DNA from: Phocoena phocoena
Lineage: Eukaryota > Chordata > Mammalia > Artiodactyla > Phocoenidae
DNA: 64,000 bases
Reading direction: 5' to 3'
Assembly: GCF_963924675.1 (NCBI RefSeq)
Contig: NC_089220.1
Span: forward strand, 58,724,639 to 58,788,638
In this document: piece by piece, positions 12,075-24,929 of the stretch
Layout of the letters: each line of letters starts with the position of its first letter
Numbering within the stretch: the stretch's first letter is position 1
Program-made: the position numbers and the translations under genes
Notes under the pieces: generated by a model
The model's input: the letters and a program-made list of their open reading frames with translations, nothing else
Told to the model about the DNA's origin: nothing
Database searches by the model: none

Positions 12075-14945
12075 ATCTTTCTTGCAAAACTGCAGTCAGA
12101 CCAGGGCTTTGTGGTCTGACCTAGCCCATCTATATGTTCTACTCTGTCAGAGTGAAAGGAAGCACAGAGGAAGTCCAGAGTGATTTTCATTGCCAGTAAG
12201 TAGAACGCAAACTGGAGATTATCTAACAGCTGAATTGTTGCTGCCCTACTCATCTGCCTCTCAAAATAACTTCCTTACCAAATAGATTGGGCAAGATGCA
12301 CTGGAATTGGTCATGACATAATCCACCAAGGTAAGAGTTAGCTTCAGCTAGCTTCAAAAATTTATTAGGCTTTTGAAACAAAGAAAAGATGAGAATGAAC
12401 CAAAGAACATTACACATCAAAGATCACCAAAGGCTAGCGAGACCTGTTTCCTGAGAAGGGTGGTAGTATATAGGACTAAAATATAAACATTATATATATA
12501 AACATAGTGTGAGAACCTTAGAATGTGAAGAGATCAATTTAGCTGCTTTATATGTAGTGCAAACTCTTCACTAAATCCTATGTGACTTGTGCAGATTAGG
12601 AAAGAAAAATGTATCCATAAAGCCTATTTCCCATCACCTACAGTACAATAAATCTTGGTACCCTATTTAATACTGATCTATTTTTAATCTTATTGAGTCT
12701 TTAAGAGGTTTTGTATTTTATCATACATTTCAAAGAAGGAAATAAACTGGTGCTAGCTCTTTAGAAGAAAGGAATTAAATCTTGTGATGTATGAAAGAAG
12801 CAATTTATGTAACTACTGTAAAAGCACCCATATGAGGTTCCCGGACATCTGCTGTACCTGTTTTAACTCATACTTTGGGGGGACTCTTTTCTCTTACTCC
12901 CCCATTCCATTTCCCTCTAAATTACCATATCAAACAAGTTGTAATTGGGGTAATTTAGCACCCTGTAGTAATATTGTTCACTTGGGAAAAGTAAAAGCCA
13001 CTTTCAACTTCATTATTTAGTAGAGTTAGTGAATAAATCATTTGGAGATTCTATTATTATAGGATTTTAAGCATTTTCTATCTTCTATTTTATCTGATCT
13101 CTATTATATATGTTATTTTAAATATGACTCTACTGATATATATTGATACATGCTAATATTTTTTTTAAATCCCCTGATGTTATGCCTAGCTAGTCAAATG
13201 ACTACCTGTCAATATAACATGTTGATTTTCTCAAGGTCAAGGACAAATGGGCAATCATATATTTCACATTTAACAAAAGCCACCCTCCCATTTAGTGTTC
13301 ACTTCTTTAGAATATCTCTGAGGGACCGATCTCTATTTAAGTGAATTGCTTAAATACGTTTCATTCAGGGCTGGAGACTCACATCTCGTAGTTCCAAAAA
13401 CTTCTTTTAACAGTTCTTTCTGCAAATAACATCTTAGTTCCACTGGGTTTTTGGTAGAGCTACACAGTATGTAAGAGAAAACACATGATGTCAAGGGATT
13501 GTCAACCTAAAGGAAAAAAACCAAACTGGAAAGTTACGGATCAACTAAATATACTCTTTGATAAAGGCAAGTGGATATTTAACTAAAAATCTGAGCCTGG
13601 GGAACAAAAATCAGGCAGATTCTTGAGGTACTGAAAGGTTGGGTGGCATAGAAGGTTAGGCTGAAACAGCTTTGTGTGATGGAAAGTTTCACAATAAAGT
13701 GGATTTGGAAAGTGACTAGGTTCAATATTAGTATATCTGGAGGAGAAATATATATTCCCCATGTCCCTGTTGACACAATTCTCTCAGCCCCTACTTATAA
13801 TTTGTAGTCTTTTCTAAAAATGTAATAATCTTGATAAGTACTTTAGAAATGTTTTAGAATCTCAGATTTGTTTCTAATGAAACATGTGTAATTTATTAGG
13901 AGGATATCAATAAATTATACACATATCTCTATATTGTCACTTCTCCTCCCCACAAAACATCATGTCAATGTTAAAAAAGGACAATATCTCAATTCCAGTT
14001 TGAATGATCATTCATGTTATTCTTTCCTTTCTGCTTCAAATGAGCCCTTGAATCAGCTGTTAGCCATTTGACTTTACACAAATAAATGTTTTTCTCTTCT
14101 CAATTACTAAAATACAAAGCTCCAATCTGAAGACAGACTGTAAAATGTTATGTATTATTTGTTGTTTAAAAATATTTCTAGAACTCTCTAAATTAAATTG
14201 GAAGAGTTTTTAGTTTATTAATTTGATTCCTTTTTTTACTTTTCAAAAAGGCAAAGGAATTTTAATATCTTATAAAGCCACTATTTTTGTTTTGTTTTGT
14301 TTTGTTGTGGAATGAGGGATGCATACTAAGGAAATGAAGCGTTTGCTGGTTGATCTGCTCTGCTTAGGTTATAGGAGTTATTTATTTCAAGAAAAGAAAG
14401 ATATTGTTTCTTGCCTTGCATTCAACTTCAGGATGAAAAACTGCCCTCCATATAGTAATAACACCTACCTTTCCAACTTTAGCATGTTTCCTTTATTTAA
14501 ATTCTACCATTAGGCTTCGGATATGTGAGAAACTTCTCTTAGATCTATGATGTCCTATTGCACAATCTATTAGCAGTACTTATCTTGGCTCTCAGAATGG
14601 GTCTCTTCATGTTAACTTGGAAGAACAGAAAGTCATTGAAAAGACAGAGAAGATGTGTCCATCTGAGGAAGTAACTAGCTCCAGCAAATAACACATTTTG
14701 AAGTTTTTAGAAAGGTCCCCTTTCTATCAGATACTTATAAAATTTTCTTTGAAAATTACAAGAAAAATTCTGTGGTTTTTTTTTTCCCTAGATTTGACCC
14801 AGACCCAAGGCACTAATGTGGATTTATATTTCTTTAGGTTTTAACTTTCTGCAAAATGAAAGTAATAAATAAAATGAAATCTGTTTTATTTGTCAAATAA
14901 TTCTTGGGACAAGAGATGCCTTAAAATTGTTCTCCTTCACTTTAT
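12075..14945. other. No gene seen; mostly single-copy-looking DNA
   Basis: No recognised repeat beyond short simple tracts, such as TTTTG repeats near 14287-14305. The small open frames (12784-13020, 13150-13344, 13579-13776, 14319-14513) lack recognisable domains. Confidence 0.5.
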
Positions 14946-14949
14946 TTTC

Positions 14950-15155
14950 CCATAGTAGAAAGAGGATAGGCTTGGCACCAGGCAGAACTTTATTTTCACT
15001 AAACCAATAACTATCCTAGTTACATAATCTTAGGCCAGTTGTTTAAACTTGATGAGACTCATTCTTCTGAGCTTTAAAAACTACCATCATGACAGCTATT
15101 GCGGAGACTTCTTGTGACAATCGAGTAATATATTGGAAAGCACCTGTCTCTGAAT
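14950..15155 (+). mobile_element. MIR SINE relic
   Basis: The sequence order matches MIR: 'cataatcttaggccagttgt' near 15025 (from the usual gtgtgaccttgggcaagtt), then a cysteine-tRNA-SINE style body and 'ggaaagcacctgtctctga' near 15135. It is strongly diverged and the boundaries are soft. Confidence 0.6.
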
Positions 15156-16770
15156 CTAGCCTGAGGGGAGATAAAATGCCCCTACATTTCTCAGGGCTGT
15201 TGTGACAAGCCCTGACCTCCTGAGACATTGAAATGTATATAAGATAGGGAATGTGTGCTTTCAATTCCCCTAGAAGCATTTTATTCTTAACACACCATAA
15301 GAATTAGTTCTGCAGCCATTTGTGTAGTTAATTGCTTTGCTCCAAAAGTGCCAGATGCTCTGGACTAGGTCCTTAGGTTAAGCCCCAAGGTGCCAGAAAG
15401 ACAGAAGCACTATCTCTCTAGGTATTTACATTTCAAGAGGTATGAAACCTACAACTTGGTGATACCTTTAGGTCTTAAAAGTAGAAGACCCATGGTTTAT
15501 ATGACTCTTGGAAAAACGCATTTATGGTTCAAAGATTAGAATGAAAACCTAAGATTCTTTCCATCTCATCTCAGGTTAAAGAAAGGGTCAGTTGTCTCTT
15601 TCCCATACATAAATGGAGAAAATCCAATGTTCTCTGTTCCTCAGCTATGATATACTTTGAAATTTGTAGGCATAGATGTTTGACCTGTCTACATAGAGTT
15701 GCCCCTGGGGTAAGTACAAGAGTGTGGGGAACAACATGATAATCATTTACTTTTTAAATAGATAATAATGTGACTCTGGTTCTGAATGCCTTGTGTGTGC
15801 ACTCAACATAAAATTAATAAAAAATGAGTTTAAAAATCCAACAATGTTAATATCAGGGTTTCAAAACATTTTGCTTTAAAATGATTGGATTCAATCACCA
15901 GGTTGAGAGAAGTTCTCAAGCGAGGTTTGCAGTCATGTGTTCCTAGTGGGGAGGAACCACATTTCTATTTCTAAAATGTCTACAATATTGAGCAGGTGAT
16001 GAGCAGAGAACACAGGTTTCAACATCGTTACCACCAACACACATATACACAGAGATACAATAGGTCAATAATATTACCTGGGTGGAGAAAAAACCACTTA
16101 ATTAGATGCAAGATAATCAATATTAATTGATTTGACTTAGAGTGCCTAGTAAATGAAAGTCACATCTATCTATCCATAGGTTTCTGTCACCTAGATATAG
16201 TTTTCAAACCATGAGTATTATACAGTGATGCACAATGTCACTGGCATCACTTCTTCTATGCTTCAGGAGGTGGTTGAATAGGGGATATCATTTCCCAAGG
16301 TCATAAAGTCTCACTGCTTTAAAAACTTAAGCAGTCTAGGAGGTGACATCATGATGTAGAATCATATTACCAGAAGCCTTAAAAATGCAAATTGTGGGGC
16401 GTTGTAGTGACCTTTCAGCTACACCTGTAACTTCCACGATACTGACTGGGAAACAGACAAGCAGCATGTTTAGTCTGCTGCTGACCTTGAGCTATTTACT
16501 CATTCACCAAAGCTCTATTTGAATTCAGTGTTGGCATTCATACTTGAACTTAGAGTAGGAAGAGAAACACTGCATGCATATAAAAATGATTCATTTCTGA
16601 ATTCAATTAACTAATAAACTGTTTCATTGTTCTTTTAGGTGTTTTTCTGTCTCTGGTTTCACAATTAAATCCTTTTAAAATAATTTTTACTAAAATTGCT
16701 TAAATCAACCTTCTAAGAGAATTTTTCCTAATGGTATCTGTTTTTCTTAGCTTATAGCAAATTTCTGCTT
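15156..16770. other. No gene seen; unclassified DNA
   Basis: No coding region or recognised repeat. Confidence 0.5.
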
Positions 16771-16885
16771 ATCCATTCAAAAAAATATATATTGACTACA
16801 TTTTGTGTTTATAACATGCTAGACACTGGTGGGAACAAGAAGGGAGAAAAGCTGTTGAGAATTTTATAATTTCATTGGGAAAGAA
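16771..16885 (-). mobile_element. L2 LINE 3' end relic
   Basis: The stretch 'atccattcaaaaaaatatat' followed by 'catgctagacactggtggga' resembles the L2 3' terminus in antisense (cattcaacaaatattta...gtgccaggcactg). It is short and diverged. Confidence 0.5.
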
Positions 16886-17464
16886 AGTCAGTGCCAAAAG
16901 GGTGTGGTTCTGAGTACAAATTCTATAGTTTCAGAAAAGGTGAGATGATTATGGACTTCCATGGTCCTGGAAGTGTTCATACTAATGCAGAAAAATATTC
17001 CAAGCATGTGGAAATGGATTAAAAAAACAAAGGGACTGCCACAGTGGGGGTGGGGTGGGGGAGTGAGATGGGTGAAGGGGGTCAAAAGGTACAAAATTCC
17101 AGTTATAAGATAATCATGTGGATGTAATGTCCAGGATGGTGACTTTACTTAATAATACTGTCTCACATATTTGAAAGTTGCTAAGATATCAACACAGACC
17201 AAGGCAGGACCTGTTGCCTCACATGGCCCTGAGAGAAGGCCCTATCAATTCATGGTACCACTCACATTAAGAGTAGCCTAACTTCTGGGGCCAGACTGTA
17301 CAAACATAAGAAATGTACTGACCTTTTCAAAACACGCTGAAAACTATGCTCTAACATTTGAAACATGAAATTGTTTCTTCAATTAAGACACTGCATTGTA
17401 ATGAAAGTGTACCATTCAGCTTTATATTAAGCCTATAGGTAACAGAATTTCTTGTTCCTTGATC
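16886..17464. other. No gene seen; G-rich patch and single-copy DNA
   Basis: A G-rich run (several tracts of three or more G) lies at about 17045-17090. The minus-strand open frame at 16888-17094 is proline- and histidine-rich because of this composition and is not a convincing gene. Confidence 0.5.
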
Positions 17465-20400
17465 ACATAATGATCAAGGGATCAATCCAAGAAGATATAA
17501 CAATTGTAAATATGTATGCACCCAACATAGGAGCACTTCAATACGTAAGGCAAATGCTAACAGCCATAAAAGGGGAAACTGACAGTAACACAATCATAGT
17601 AGGGGGCTTTAACACCCCACTTTCACCAATGGACAGATCATCCAAAATGAAAATAAATAAGGAAACACAAGCTTTGAATGATACATTCAAACAAGATGGA
17701 CTTAATTGATATTTGAAGGACATTCCATCCAAAAACAACAGAATACACATTTTCCTCAAGTGCTCATGGAACATCCTCCAGGATAGATCATATCTTGGGT
17801 CACAAATCAAGCCTTGGTAAATTTAAGAAAATTGAAATTGTATCAAGTATCCTTTCTGACCACAATGCTATGAGACTAGATATCAATTACAGGAAAAGAT
17901 CTGTAAAAAATACGAACACATGGAGGCTAAACAATACACTACTTAATAACGAAGTGATCACTGAAGAAATCAAAGAGGAAATCAAAAAATACCTAGAAAC
18001 AAATGACAATGGAGACATGATGACCCAAAATCTATGTGATGCAGCAAAAGCAGTTCTAAGAGGAAAGTATATAGGAATACAATCCTACCTTAAGAAACAA
18101 GAAACATCTGAAATAAACAACCTAATCTTAAACCTAAAGCAATTAGAAAAAGAAGAACAAAAAACACCCACAAAAGTTAGCAGAAGAAAAGAAATCATAA
18201 AGATCAGATCACAAATAAATGAAAAAGAAATGAAGGAAATGATAACAAAGATCAATAAAATTAATAGAATGGTTCTTTGAGAAGATAAACAAAATTGATA
18301 AACCATTAGCCAGACTCATCAAGAAAAAAAGGGAGAAGACTCAAATCAATAGACCTAGAAATGAAAAAGGAGAAGTAACAACTGACACTGCAGAAATACA
18401 AAAGATCATGAGAGATTACTACAAGCAACTCTATGCCAATAAAATGGACAACCTGGAAGAAATGGACAAATTCTTAGAAATGCACAACCTGCCAAGACTG
18501 AACTGGGAAGAAATAGAAAATATGAACAGACCAATCACAAGCACTGAAATTGAAACTGTGATTAAAAATCTTCCAACAAACAAAAGACCAGGACCAGATG
18601 GCTTCACAGGCGAATTCTATCAGACATTTAGAGAAGAGTTAACACCTATCCTTCTAAAACCCTTCCAAAATATAGCAGAGAGTGGAACACTCCCAAACTC
18701 ATTCTATGAGGCCAACATCATCCTGATACGAAAACCAGACAAAGATGTCACAAAGAAAGAAAACTACAGCCCAGTAACATAATGAACACACATGCAAAAA
18801 CATCAACAAAATACTAGCAAACAGAATATAACAGCACATTAAAAGGATCATACACCATGATCAAGTGCGGTTTATTCCAGGAATGCAAGGATTCTTCAAT
18901 ATTTGCAAATCAATCAATGTGATACACCATATTAACAAACTGAAGGAAAAAAACCATATGATAATCTCAATAGATGCAGAGAAAGCTTTCAACAAAATTC
19001 AACAGCCCTTTATGATAAAAACCCTGCAGAACGTAGGCATAGAGGGAACTTTCTTCAACATAATAAAGGTCATATATGACAAACCCACAACCAACATCAT
19101 CCTCAATGGTGAAAAACTGAAAGCATTTCCACTAAGATCAGGAACAAGACAAGATTGCCCATTCTCACCACTCTTATTCAACACAGTTTTGGAAGTTTTA
19201 GCCACAGCAATCAGAGAAGAAAATGAAATAAAAGGAATACAAATCAGAAAAGAAGAAGTAAAGCTGTCACTGTTTGCAGATGACATGATACTATACATAG
19301 AGAATCCTAAAGATGCTACCAGAAAACTAATAGAGCTAATCAATGAATTTGGTAAAGTAGCAGGATACAAAATTAATCCACACAAATCTCTGGCATTCTT
19401 ATACACTAATGATGAAAAATCTTAAAGTGAAATTAAGAAAACACTCGCATTTACCATTGCAACAAAAGGAATAAAATATCTAGGAATAAACCTACCTAAG
19501 GAGACAAAAGACCTGTATGCAGAAAATTATAAGACACTGATGAAAGAAACTAAAGATGATACAAATAGATGGAGAGATGTACCATGTTCTTGGATTGGAA
19601 GAATCAACATTGTGGAAATGACTCTACTACCCAAAGCAATCTACAGATTCAACGTAATCCCTATCAAATTATCACTGGCATTTTTCACAGGACTAGAACA
19701 AAAAATGTCACAATTTGTATGGAAACACAAAAGACCCCTAATAGCCAAAGCAATCTTAAGAACGAAAAATGGAGCTGGAGGAATCAGGCTCCCTGACTTC
19801 AGACAATACTACAAAGCTACAGTAATCAAGATAGTATGGTACTGGCACAAAAACAGAAACATAGATCAAAGGAACAGGATAGAAAGCCCAGAGATAAACC
19901 CACGCACATTTGGTCACCTTATCTTTGATAAAGGAAGCAAGAATATGCAGTGGAGAAAAGACAGCCTCTTCAATAAGTGATGCTGGGAAAACTGGACAGA
20001 TACATATAAAAGTATGAAATTAGAACACTCCCTAACACCATACACAAAAATAAACTAAAATTGGATTTAAAACCTAAATGTAAGGCCAGAAACTATCAAA
20101 CTCTTAGAGGAAAACATAGGAAGAACACTCTATGACATAAATCACAGCAAGATCCGTTTTGACCCATCTCCTAGAGAGATGGAAATAAAAACAAAACTAA
20201 ACAAATGGGACCTAATGAAACTTAAAAGGTTTTGCACAGCAAAGGAAACCATAAACAAGACTGAAAGAAAACCCTCAGAATGGGAGAAAATATTTGCAAA
20301 TGAAGCAAATGACAAAGGATTAATCTCCTAAATTTACAAGCATCTCATGCAGGTTAATAACAAAAAAACAAACAACCGAATCCAAAAATGGGCAGAAGAC

Positions 20401-21211
20401 CTAAATAGACATTTCTCCAAAGAAGATACACAGATTGCCATCAAACACATGAAAGAATGCTCAACATCATTAATCATTAGAGAATGCAAATCAAAACTAC
20501 AGTGAGATATCATCTCACACCAGTCAGAATGGCCATTATCAAGAAATCTAGAAACAATAAATGTTGGGGAAGACGTGGAGAAAAGGGATCACTTTCACTG
20601 TTGGTGGGAATGTAAATTGATACAGCCACTATGGATAACAGTATGGAGGTTCCTTAAAAAACTACAATTAAGGGCTTCCCTGGTGGTGCGGTGGTTGAGA
20701 ATCCGCCTGCCGATGCAGGGGATACAGGTTCGTGCCCCGGTCCGGGAAGATCCCACATGTCGTGGAGCGGCTGGGCCCATGGGCCATGGACTCTGAGCCT
20801 GCACGTCCGGAGCCAGTGCTCTGCAACGGGAGAGGCCACAACAGTGAGAGGCCCGCATACCGCAAAAAAAAAACAAAACTACAAATAGAACTACCATACG
20901 ACCCAGCAATTCCACTACTGGGCATATACCCTGAGAAAACCATAATTCAAAAAGAGTCATGTATCAAAATGTTCATTGCAATTCTATTTACAATAGCCAG
21001 GACATGGAAGCAACCTAAGTGTCCATCAACTGATGAATGGATAAAGAAGATGTGGCACATATATACCATGGAATATTACACAGCCATAAAAGGAAATGAA
21101 ATTGAGTTATTTGTAGTGAGGTGGATGGACCTAGAGTCTGTCATACAGAGTGAAGTAAGTCAGAAAGAGAAAAACAAATACTGTACGCTAACACATATAT
21201 ATGGAATCTAA
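17465..21211 (+). pseudogene. L1 ORF2 pseudogene (endonuclease and reverse transcriptase)
   Basis: ORF2p would nick DNA and reverse-transcribe L1 and SINE RNA. The readable blocks, in order, are: endonuclease with YAPN (17452-17709); the SDHN box (17795-18280); pre-RT with [11 protein letters not shown] (18408-18782); RT palm (18865-19425), with the first catalytic Asp in SIDAEKAF at 18973-18975 and an intact FADD at 19272-19283; thumb region (19540-19980); and the C-terminus (20881-21211, ending HIYGI-stop). Frameshifts and stops separate the blocks and a SINE interrupts the last one. In the endonuclease the usual GDFN reads GGFN (near 17600), which removes a catalytic Asp. The element cannot make a working protein. 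Confidence 0.92.
20657..20887 (+). mobile_element. CHR-type SINE inserted in L1 ORF2
   Basis: Short-form SINE at 20672-20875 with A box TGGTGCGGTGG (20684-20694) and B box GGTTCGTGCC (20727-20736), ending in an A-rich tail. The flanking duplicate is AAACTACAATTA upstream and AAACTACAAATA after the tail. The target reads TT/AAAAAA, a favoured L1 nick. It splits the L1 C-terminal coding block, so it inserted after the L1 did. The long open frames at 20595-20960 on both strands are SINE/L1 chimeric translations. Confidence 0.93.
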
Positions 21212-21732
21212 GAGAAAAAAAAAATGTCATGAAGAACCTAGGGGTAAGACAGGAATAAAGACACAGACCTACTAGAGAATTGACTTGAGGATATGGGGAG
21301 GAGGAAGGGTAAGCTGTGATAAAGTGAGTGAGTGCCATGCACGTATATACACTACCAAAGGTAAAATAGATAGCTAGTGGGAAGCAGCTGCATAGCAGAG
21401 GGAGATCAGCTCGGTGGCTTGTGACCACCTAGAGGGGTGGGATAGGGAGGGTGGGAGGGAGGGAGACGCAAGAAGGAAGAGATATGGGAACATATGTATA
21501 TGTATAACTGATTCACTTTGTTATAAAGCAGAAACTAACACACCATTGTAAAGCACATATACTCCAATAAAGATGTTAAAAAATAAATAAACAGGAAAGT
21601 GATATTTGAAGAATATGAAATTAGAGGCTTCATAGCTTTGGGCGGAAACACTTGGAAGCAAGCCTGAGGAATTAAATGCCTGGACAGTCTATATGAGAAT
21701 AGAGAGAAGGTAAACTGATATATCCAGTCATT

Positions 21733-21860
21733 AAATCAGTCATTCATTCAAAAAGCATATGACAAACACCCACATGCTAGGCACTGAATAGGTAGGGTTA
21801 CAGAAAGTATGAGGTTTGGAGGAGAATAACAGTGTCTGTGATGTCACATATTTTGACAAA
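21733..21860 (-). mobile_element. L2 LINE 3' end relic
   Basis: The stretch 'tcattcattcaaaaagcata' followed by 'cacatgctaggcactgaata' resembles the antisense L2 3' terminus. It lies just downstream of the sense L1. Diverged and short. Confidence 0.5.
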
Positions 21861-22029
21861 AATAAGAAATGAAGACAAGCAAGCTAGCTGAAAAGTAAAG
21901 TCAACAGTTCTCCTTTAGGTATTTAAATTGAGCTAAGAATGATTTATATAGAATGTGCATTTGTCAACTCAATGCTGAAGTTCAGAAGTTATGTCTAGAA
22001 ATAAATGATTGAGAAATTGGCATTGTAAT

Positions 22030-22385
22030 GTCATTTAAAATCATTACTATAAAGCCAGTCACAAAGGACACCATATTGTGTGATCAATTAAAAGAAATTC
22101 CCAGAATAGGCAAATATAGAGAAACAAACTAGATTAGTGTTGCGTCTAGGACTGGGGGAAAGGAGGTGGGAAGATTGAAGGGTGATGGCCAAGGTGTACA
22201 GGGTTTCTTTACTGGGGAATGAAAATCTTATTAAAATAATTGTGGTGATAGATATATACTCTGTGACTATACTAAAAGCCATTGAATTGTACACGTTATT
22301 TTTTTTTCTTTTGAACTGTACACTTTAAATGGGTGAATTGTATGGCATGTGAATTATATCTTAATAAAGCAGCTAAAAACAAAAG
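22030..22385 (+). mobile_element. Old L1 3'UTR fragment
   Basis: The segment contains 'attgaattgtacacgtta' and 'gaactgtacactttaaat' near 22280-22330 and ends in 'cttaataaagcagctaaaa'. This is the layout of old mammalian L1 (L1ME-like) 3' ends in sense orientation. The family is inferred from memory of the consensus. Confidence 0.55.
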
Positions 22386-22974
22386 CATAACTATAGTTGA
22401 GTTACCAGAGGGATAAGAAAGAAAGAAAATTCAAAGGACAAAAGAGACTGACTTTCAAGGAACAGTTATAATTAAAGGGCAAGAGGAAGAAGAATTAAAG
22501 GGCAAGTGATAGATAAGAAGGCAACAAATATATTCAAAAATCTCATTGAGCAAATGTGCTAGATTTGAAAGCTCAAACATTATTGAGATAATTGATAGTG
22601 CCCATAAGAACACTTGTAGTGTCAGAAGCTAAAAGTTTCAGGCAAATAAGGCATAAAGGGGAAGTAAGTAAACTGAGTAAAAGGCATGTATTCAAGAATT
22701 TCCTAAAGGAAACAGAGAATGACAGTTCTAAGTAGGAACAAGGATCTGCCCAAATTCTGGAATTTTGGTGGACTGGGTGAACTATCGAGTCTACAAGTTC
22801 TCAGAATAGATTATCAGAGGGAAAATCCAAATCAAGTCCTTAGAAGAGTGCACAGAGTCAAGAACCAGCGAGAACAGAAGAAAAAGCCATGACCAAAGGG
22901 TCAAAAGCAGGATCATAACAGATGAATGGAGTCAAGAGCTACAAACTCTCCAGAAAGCAGCTGAAAACTAATGC
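22386..22974. other. No gene seen; A-rich unclassified DNA
   Basis: Purine-rich, AT-rich sequence without recognised repeats or coding potential. Confidence 0.5.
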
Positions 22975-24165
22975 AAGGAAGCATTTATTAAGTCACAATA
23001 AATAATTGCTTGACCATTAATTATATAATGATAAAGAACAAAAATCTTAATGTCTCTTTATTGAGCTGATAGTTGAGTAGCAAAGGTAGATATTTAATAA
23101 TCACTAATAAAAATGCAAAGTTCTAACCAGAGGAAGTGCTAAAAACAAGAGTTATCAGGCTCCTGAAAGACTATCATGGGGTGAATGATTCTAATATGGA
23201 GATAGGAAAGGCTACCTTAAGAAAGCAGTGCTTGAATTGCAATTTGAAATTAAAGAGTTAAATAAAGAGGTATTTGGGGAAAGTATTTTGGATACAAAGG
23301 ATTGAAGAGTACAGTGTGATGGGAGTAAATAAACCAAGAGTTTCTCTGGTGGTTACAGACCATGTAAGATCTTACAGGTCATATCAAAGGAATCATCTTT
23401 AGCCGGAGAACAATGAGAAATTATCAAAGGATTTTAAGGACGGGAGGCATAGTAACATGATCAAATTAACGTTTGCAATACAGAGAACTAATTAAAGAAA
23501 GGCTGAGTGAATACATATAAACAGGACACTGGTATCATCCAGGGAACATATCTTAATAGCTTGAATAAGAGTGGTGGAGACTGTAGTGGAGGCAAAGAAT
23601 AAAGGGACAAGTTCAAGTACTATTTAAGAGGAAATTCTGGCAGGATTTGTTAAAGCACTAAATAAGGATGAGAAGGGAAAGAGAAAAGGATGTCAGGCTT
23701 GTTCCTGTGCTTTTGCAACTGGATGGTGACATTTTTTAGTTAAGTAACAATAGGAGGGGTAGGATTGGAAGAGAAAGATAATGAATCCAGTCTTCATCTC
23801 CATATAGGTGGGTAATCAGAGCACTGGATATGTATCAAATCAACAAGGGAATAGTGAGTGAAGAATGAGAAAGTAAGAAACCCCAGAACTGTGCCTTGAG
23901 ATAACATGCAAAGAAGAAAGAGAAGGAATGGATACAGATTCAGATGAAAAGGTGGAGGGGAAGAAAAGTGTTTTCGCATGGAAACTCGGAAAAGGTAGTT
24001 TTCAAGAAGGGTGGTGATCAGTTTCACATGATTCTGAAATGATGAATGAGATGTTACTGTAAATAGACCTCAGGATAGGTAGCAGGTCATTGGTGAACTT
24101 ACTGAGTACTGTACCAGGACAGCGAATGGGCAGGAAGCTAGACTGCAATGAGGTAGGAGTCAGAT
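22975..24165 (-). mobile_element. L2 LINE, long antisense fragment
   Basis: About 1.2 kb of recognisable L2 complement. In order it holds a transcription-end-like 'aagcatttattaag', then 'gaccatgtaagatcttacag' (23360), 'aaggattttaaggacgggag' (23430), 'cccagaactgtgccttgaga' (23880), and 'aggaagctagactgcaatga' (24131). All follow the order of the L2 ORF2 3' half read backwards. It is one of the longest L2 relics in the window. The reading frame is destroyed. Confidence 0.65.
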
Positions 24166-24240
24166 ATAATGAATAATGAAATTCTGAGAAAATATAAATA
24201 ATAATGTTTTTTTTCTTGTGGTAAAAACCTTTTTTTTTTT

Positions 24241-24568
24241 ACCCTTCTGGCAAATTTAATCAAGAAAATAAGATAATACGGAGAATAATAAAACCATCTC
24301 TGCTCATTTAAAAACAAAAACAACTAGATAAAATAAACAATTTCTAGGAATAAAGACAAAATTAATTCAACATAAAGCAGAAGATATATACAAAACAATG
24401 ACAATAAGAAGACACTAGAAAAGTCACAGACATAAATTCATTGAAAGACATTAATGAGTGATTTATAGGCGATTTCTTTCAAATTTACAAGGAAGATACA
24501 CTTTTCATGATATCTAAACCACTCAGGAGTGTAGAAAATGAAAGAAATCTAATATCTCCTATTAGCTT
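24241..24568 (-). other. Probable 3'-transduced flank between two A-tails
   Basis: About 330 bp lies between the L1 A-tail (poly-T at about 24569-24578) and a second poly-T (24230-24240) that abuts the TSD. This is the expected signature when L1 transcription reads past its own polyadenylation signal and uses a downstream one, here ATTAAA at 24255-24260 on the minus strand. The segment is not recognisable L1 3'UTR; part of it faintly resembles old L1 ORF2 text. The source locus is unknown. Confidence 0.7.
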
Positions 24569-24929
24569 TTTTTTTCTTATACTGGAGTATAATTGCTTTA
24601 CACTGTTGTGTGAGTTTCTGCTGTATAACAAAGTGAATCAGATATACGTATACATATATCCCCATATGCCCTCCCTCTTGTGTCTCCTTCCCACCCTCTC
24701 TATCCCACCCTTCCTTGGTCACAAAGCACCAAGCTGATCTCCCTGTGCTATGCAGCTGCTTCCCACTAGCTATCTATTTTACACTTGGTAGGGTATATGT
24801 GTCAATGCCACTCTCTCACTTTGTCCCAGCTTACACTTTCCCCGCCCCATGTCCTCAAGTCCATCCTCTACATCTGCGTCATTATTGCTGTCCTGCTGCT
24901 AGATTCTTCAGAACCACTTTTTGACTTTT

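Larger units (their letters stand above)
17465..21588 (+). mobile_element. Long 5'-truncated LINE-1, sense, with nested SINE
   Basis: The L1 starts within the ORF2 endonuclease domain (about 17465). It continues through reverse transcriptase, the C-terminal domain, and a 3'UTR ending in an AATAAA signal and A-rich tail at about 21565-21590. It lacks the 5'UTR, ORF1 and the start of ORF2. A CHR SINE is inserted at 20672-20875. It is less decayed than the L1 at 4023-9400, with long readable ORF2 blocks. I could not find a convincing TSD around the whole element. Confidence 0.93.

Noticed and set aside
11797..12253. Overlapping open frames on both strands with Gly/Pro/Arg-rich proteins
   Set aside because: They are translations of the CHR SINE; the same peptides recur at 20595-20960, 26786-27193 and 55323-55690.
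17452..21211. Series of long plus-strand open frames that could be taken for a multi-domain gene
   Set aside because: They are consecutive pieces of L1 ORF2 with frameshifts, stops and a SINE between them; there is no host gene structure.
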